Origin: Trichosphaerium sp. ATCC 40318
Taxonomy: Eukaryota > Discosea > Flabellinia > Trichosidae
Length of the DNA stretch: 64,000 nucleotides
Direction of reading: 5' to 3'
Assembly (NCBI GenBank): GCA_038496445.1
Contig: JALMLS010000440.1
Location: forward strand, 248,001 to 312,000
Position numbers and translations under genes: made by a program
Notes under the pieces: generated by a model
Database searches by the model: none
What the model was told of the DNA's origin: nothing
Seen by the model: only the letters and a program-made list of their open reading frames with translations
In this document: one piece after another, positions 61,150-64,000 of the stretch
How the letters are laid out: every line of letters begins with the position of its first letter
Position numbering within the stretch: the first letter of the stretch is position 1

Positions 61150-63758
61150 TTCTAGGGCAATAGAAAGTGGATTGTACGGGTGAAGATGACAATTAGTAAC
61201 AAAACTTGTGTACACGATATGTGGGAAATAGAAGCAAAAGAAATAACTGGCTTTAAGAGAGCATTTAAAGAATGGAAAGCCCAGCAGGACACTATTTCTA
61301 AAGTACGTGATAAAAAGCTATGTGTAACTACTTACATGAATTGGATTACTGGGCACAACAACGAAACACTTAAACAGCTTAACCAACAGCCACTCAAGCA
61401 CATAAATGCCAAAGATATACTTGATATAGAGTCTAGTAATAACGCTGTCTGGGCGCACTCTTATCCTCCTTCCATACGTGATGCAGTAAAACAGTGGTTA
61501 CACCCATTATTTCAAATGGTTAAACGGTGTTCAAATCAAGGTGGTAAATGTGGTTTTATTGCTTTAATAGTTTGTAGGTTATAGAACACTTCCAAACGAT
61601 CTTCGAGAACAGTACAATGCACTTAAAAAATACAATCTAATCAAGTATACACACAACATGCAAAACAAAACAGTAGAGTTCTATCCAGGTACATTATAAG
61701 GTTCTGTCATTTTATATTAAGTAATGAAAGATGTGGTCTCAACTAGCTGGTACAAAAACAAGGTGTTAAAGACAAAAAGGAGGCTTAAAAAGGCTGAAGA
61801 AAATGGCATTACCACATTGGAGTCATTGCAAGCACATATTGATGTGAAGAAGTATGTTGCTTCTTGTAACAAAAAAAAACATCATAAATGGACATGTGCT
61901 GGTTCTTGGAATATGGAAGGCATTGAACATTACTTTGGTGTGTTGTTAACAATGAAGTTGTCTCCACAGTTTACTCTTAGCGATTTTTGGAGTACTGATA
62001 CAAAATTTGGGAATATAGGCATGTTTATTTAATGTTGCGTAACAAAGTATTATTAACATACCATTAATAGCTATAAAAACAAGTTGTACAAAAGAGCAAT
62101 GGCAAGAACTCACAAAACAAATTGACTACCAGCCTTTAGAGGTCCAACGGTATGTGAAATAATCTATGAGTGCTAAAGGATGTAGCTTACTGAATTCAAC
62201 TATTAAAAAAAACTTTAATCCCGGAATATTGTCGTGTTTGGATGAAACTGTACTACCAGAGCAAGTACGATGTTGATTACAATGCATTTTGACTTTGTGT
62301 AGAAATATGGTTCACTTGTTTTTGTTCACGTAAACCAGTTAAAGAGGGCTTTTGGGTTTTTGAATTATGTTTTAAGGTACATGGTGATAACTTTAGCATA
62401 TTAATATTAAGATAGAATGGTAAGCACGTTTGGCCCTGGATATTGGAAATGCGATTTGGAGAAAGTACTATTCCACCATCTCACATGGCACATTATATAG
62501 CATCACAAATACTCAAAAAAGACAACACAAAGCGTATAACTATAGCAACTGACTCGTACTACACTACACCAATCATTTCTAAGCTTTTAGATGATGACAG
62601 ATTTAAGTTTGTTGGCTTGATGAGTTCCAAAAAAGCACCAAATATGATAAACCATTTGCGACAAGTAAGTAACCATTTGGCGAAATTCCTTAAGCTTGTT
62701 AGATGCTTCCCAACAACGGTGTGGGAGCCCATTGTTGGGTTTATGATGCTGACACTATAAACAATGGTTCTGTTGTTTGTGCTGGTATGTTCAAAGACAT
62801 AAAAGCACATGTTGCGTACATATCAAACATTGGCAATCCAACTGTTTTTGTATCAAGCAAAAAACCAACCAAATCAGATAAAAAAGCTGTAAACAAGCCA
62901 GAACCAGTACACGCATATTCAGAACTGAAGAACTGCTGTGATATTTTCAACAGATTGTCTGTAATACTTTGTTTTATGCCATTGACTGTTTTTAGTGTGC
63001 TTAAGTACAAACGTATCCATTCCACAAAACACACACGTTGGACCACAGCTTTATTGGCAGCATACTTGTACATAGTTATTGTATGGCTACACTAATGAGT
63101 TTAGTGATTTGTTTCTTGCTTCATCTTTTTGCTGGTATTCAATGCTGAATCCTACTTCAATAAGTTATCCCATGTACATGAACCAAGTTGCAGATCTGTT
63201 GTTGAAACTCACTTCCAAAAGACCTTACACTATACGCCAGCGAAAGCCATCATGCTCACAGTGTAGGTATGCATTTTAAACAACACATAAGCCTATTGTT
63301 TTATCTAATTCTCTTTAAGAGAGTGGCATAAAAAACTATCAATTGATGCACACAAGCAAAGAAAGCCATCAAGGTCATCAAAACGATTAAGATGTACAAC
63401 CACAACTGTACAAGAACCACCAACCAAGCGACAGTGTGTGAAACATGCTTTATTACACCCTACACACCAGCCAATTAAGATGAAAACCAAATCAAACAAA
63501 CGAAGTCATGAACTTTTGTCGCTTTCACAATCAGATTACCATCAGCATTTACGCCAGCTAAAGTATTCAAATTGTTCTAGAAGAGCTTGCAAAAATAGGA
63601 ATAGGACACTGTAATATTCCTTCTCGTATGTATCTAACAACTGTAGGTTTTGCAGTGGATGCCCTATGTATCGGCAATGGGTTACAATTGATGGAAAAAC
63701 AAAGCTTGTTACCATTCCACAGTTTTATTGTACAAAATGCTTTTACAAGTGCCACTAG
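61150..63758 (+). CDS. piggyBac-like (DDE_Tnp_1_7-type) transposase, probably degenerate
   Basis: An early segment resembles a chromodomain ('GNRKWIVRVKM', 'MWEIEAKEITGFKRAF'). Then 'GIEHYFGVLLTMKLSPQFTL' and 'SDFWSTDTKFGNIG' match the piggyBac N-terminal helices. Candidate catalytic positions are D in 'ILSCLDETVLPE' (about 62,240), D in 'ITIATDSYYTTPIISKLL' (about 62,550) and a later D in 'CWVYDADTIN'. 'VHAYSELKNCCDIFNRL' matches the family's late YNxxxxxxDxxD region. A Cys-rich C-terminus ('NCSRRACKN', then 'FCSGCPMYRQW', 'FYCTKCFYKCH') resembles the piggyBac zinc-binding end and finishes at TAG 63756-63758. Several joints need introns, and some frames break, so activity is doubtful. The family call rests on pattern only. 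Confidence 0.55.
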
Positions 63759-64000
63759 ATTGTATACATTGGTATAGATAATATCCCATACTAAACACTT
63801 GTATTTGGGGCTTCTGTAGTATAGGAGAAGCATTTTGTGTAACTGAGGAAGGCGGGTTACACCTAACTATTTGTTTTAGGTAGAATGCTGTTGTATTTAA
63901 CTTCTCTACTTGTTTTGTGAGCTGTACTGAGGTGTTGTCTAAATGTGTTATGTACTTTCATGGTTTGTATCAACGGTAAAATAGCCTATGTGTGATTTGA

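Larger units (their letters stand above)
59506..64000 (+). mobile_element. Transposon-like block (C19-type peptidase-like, chromo-like and piggyBac-like parts)
   Basis: The block carries a peptidase-like part (59.9-61.1 kb) and a transposase-like part (61.15-63.76 kb) on the plus strand. Its base pattern differs from the rest: after 60,016 it lacks CACGTG entirely, while the rest of the window averages one per 1.1 kb. I cannot see terminal inverted repeats; the right end may lie past 64 kb. The left boundary between 59,506 and 59,890 is unresolved. Confidence 0.55.

Overview
This is a nuclear eukaryotic window, not a prokaryotic one. Genes are cut into many small exons by GT-AG introns of about 45-70 bases, stop codons are standard, and intergenic gaps are mostly 200-600 bases. 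Gene content is animal-like: an ACAP-type ArfGAP with BAR, PH and ankyrin domains, a filamin-type actin-binding protein, a membrane-anchored cytochrome P450, a TruB pseudouridine synthase and several multi-pass membrane proteins. A compact, A+T-rich, short-intron genome of this kind would fit an early-branching animal; a sponge (possibly a glass sponge) is my best guess, and that is inference only.

Layout. 1-2.3 kb: the front of a degenerate Roc-COR protein (minus strand). 2.8-3.4 kb: an intronless F-box/MORN-like gene. 4.0-5.7 kb: a four-TM protein. 6.1-6.6 kb: a truncated copy of the 7-TM gene at 11.7-13.9 kb. 6.7-8.2 kb: an F-box/LRR gene. 8.5-9.6 kb: a secreted protein. 11.3 kb: a perfect 33-bp hairpin. 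14.6-18.1 kb: a secreted beta-helix protein. 18.6-19.6 kb: an unknown cytosolic gene. 19.9, 27.1 and 28.8 kb: further F-box/LRR genes, one of them dead. 21.0-22.4 and 22.6-25.9 kb: divergent TruB-like and ACAP-like genes.

30.05-47.26 kb (minus strand): one giant gene. It encodes two calponin-homology domains, about 42 filamin-like Ig repeats and, by my splicing, a C-terminal four-TM module. Its middle is a nine-fold amplification of a three-repeat unit of about 1 kb.

47.7-57.9 kb: four copies of a cysteine-rich secreted-protein gene, arranged as two divergent pairs that are inverted duplicates of each other. One pair is intact and one is decaying. Between them lie a small unknown gene and a 2-oxoglutarate oxygenase-like gene with a repetitive tail. 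58.4-59.5 kb: a P450 that stops at the I-helix. 59.9-63.8 kb: a transposon-like block with a C19-type peptidase-like part, a chromo-like segment and a piggyBac-like transposase.

A sequence-wide feature is the palindrome CACGTG. I found about 54 copies by eye where about 7 are expected, mostly in introns and intergenic DNA, and none in the transposon-like block after position 60,016. Gene models here were spliced by eye from reading-frame continuity and GT-AG signals. Exon ends are probable, not proven.
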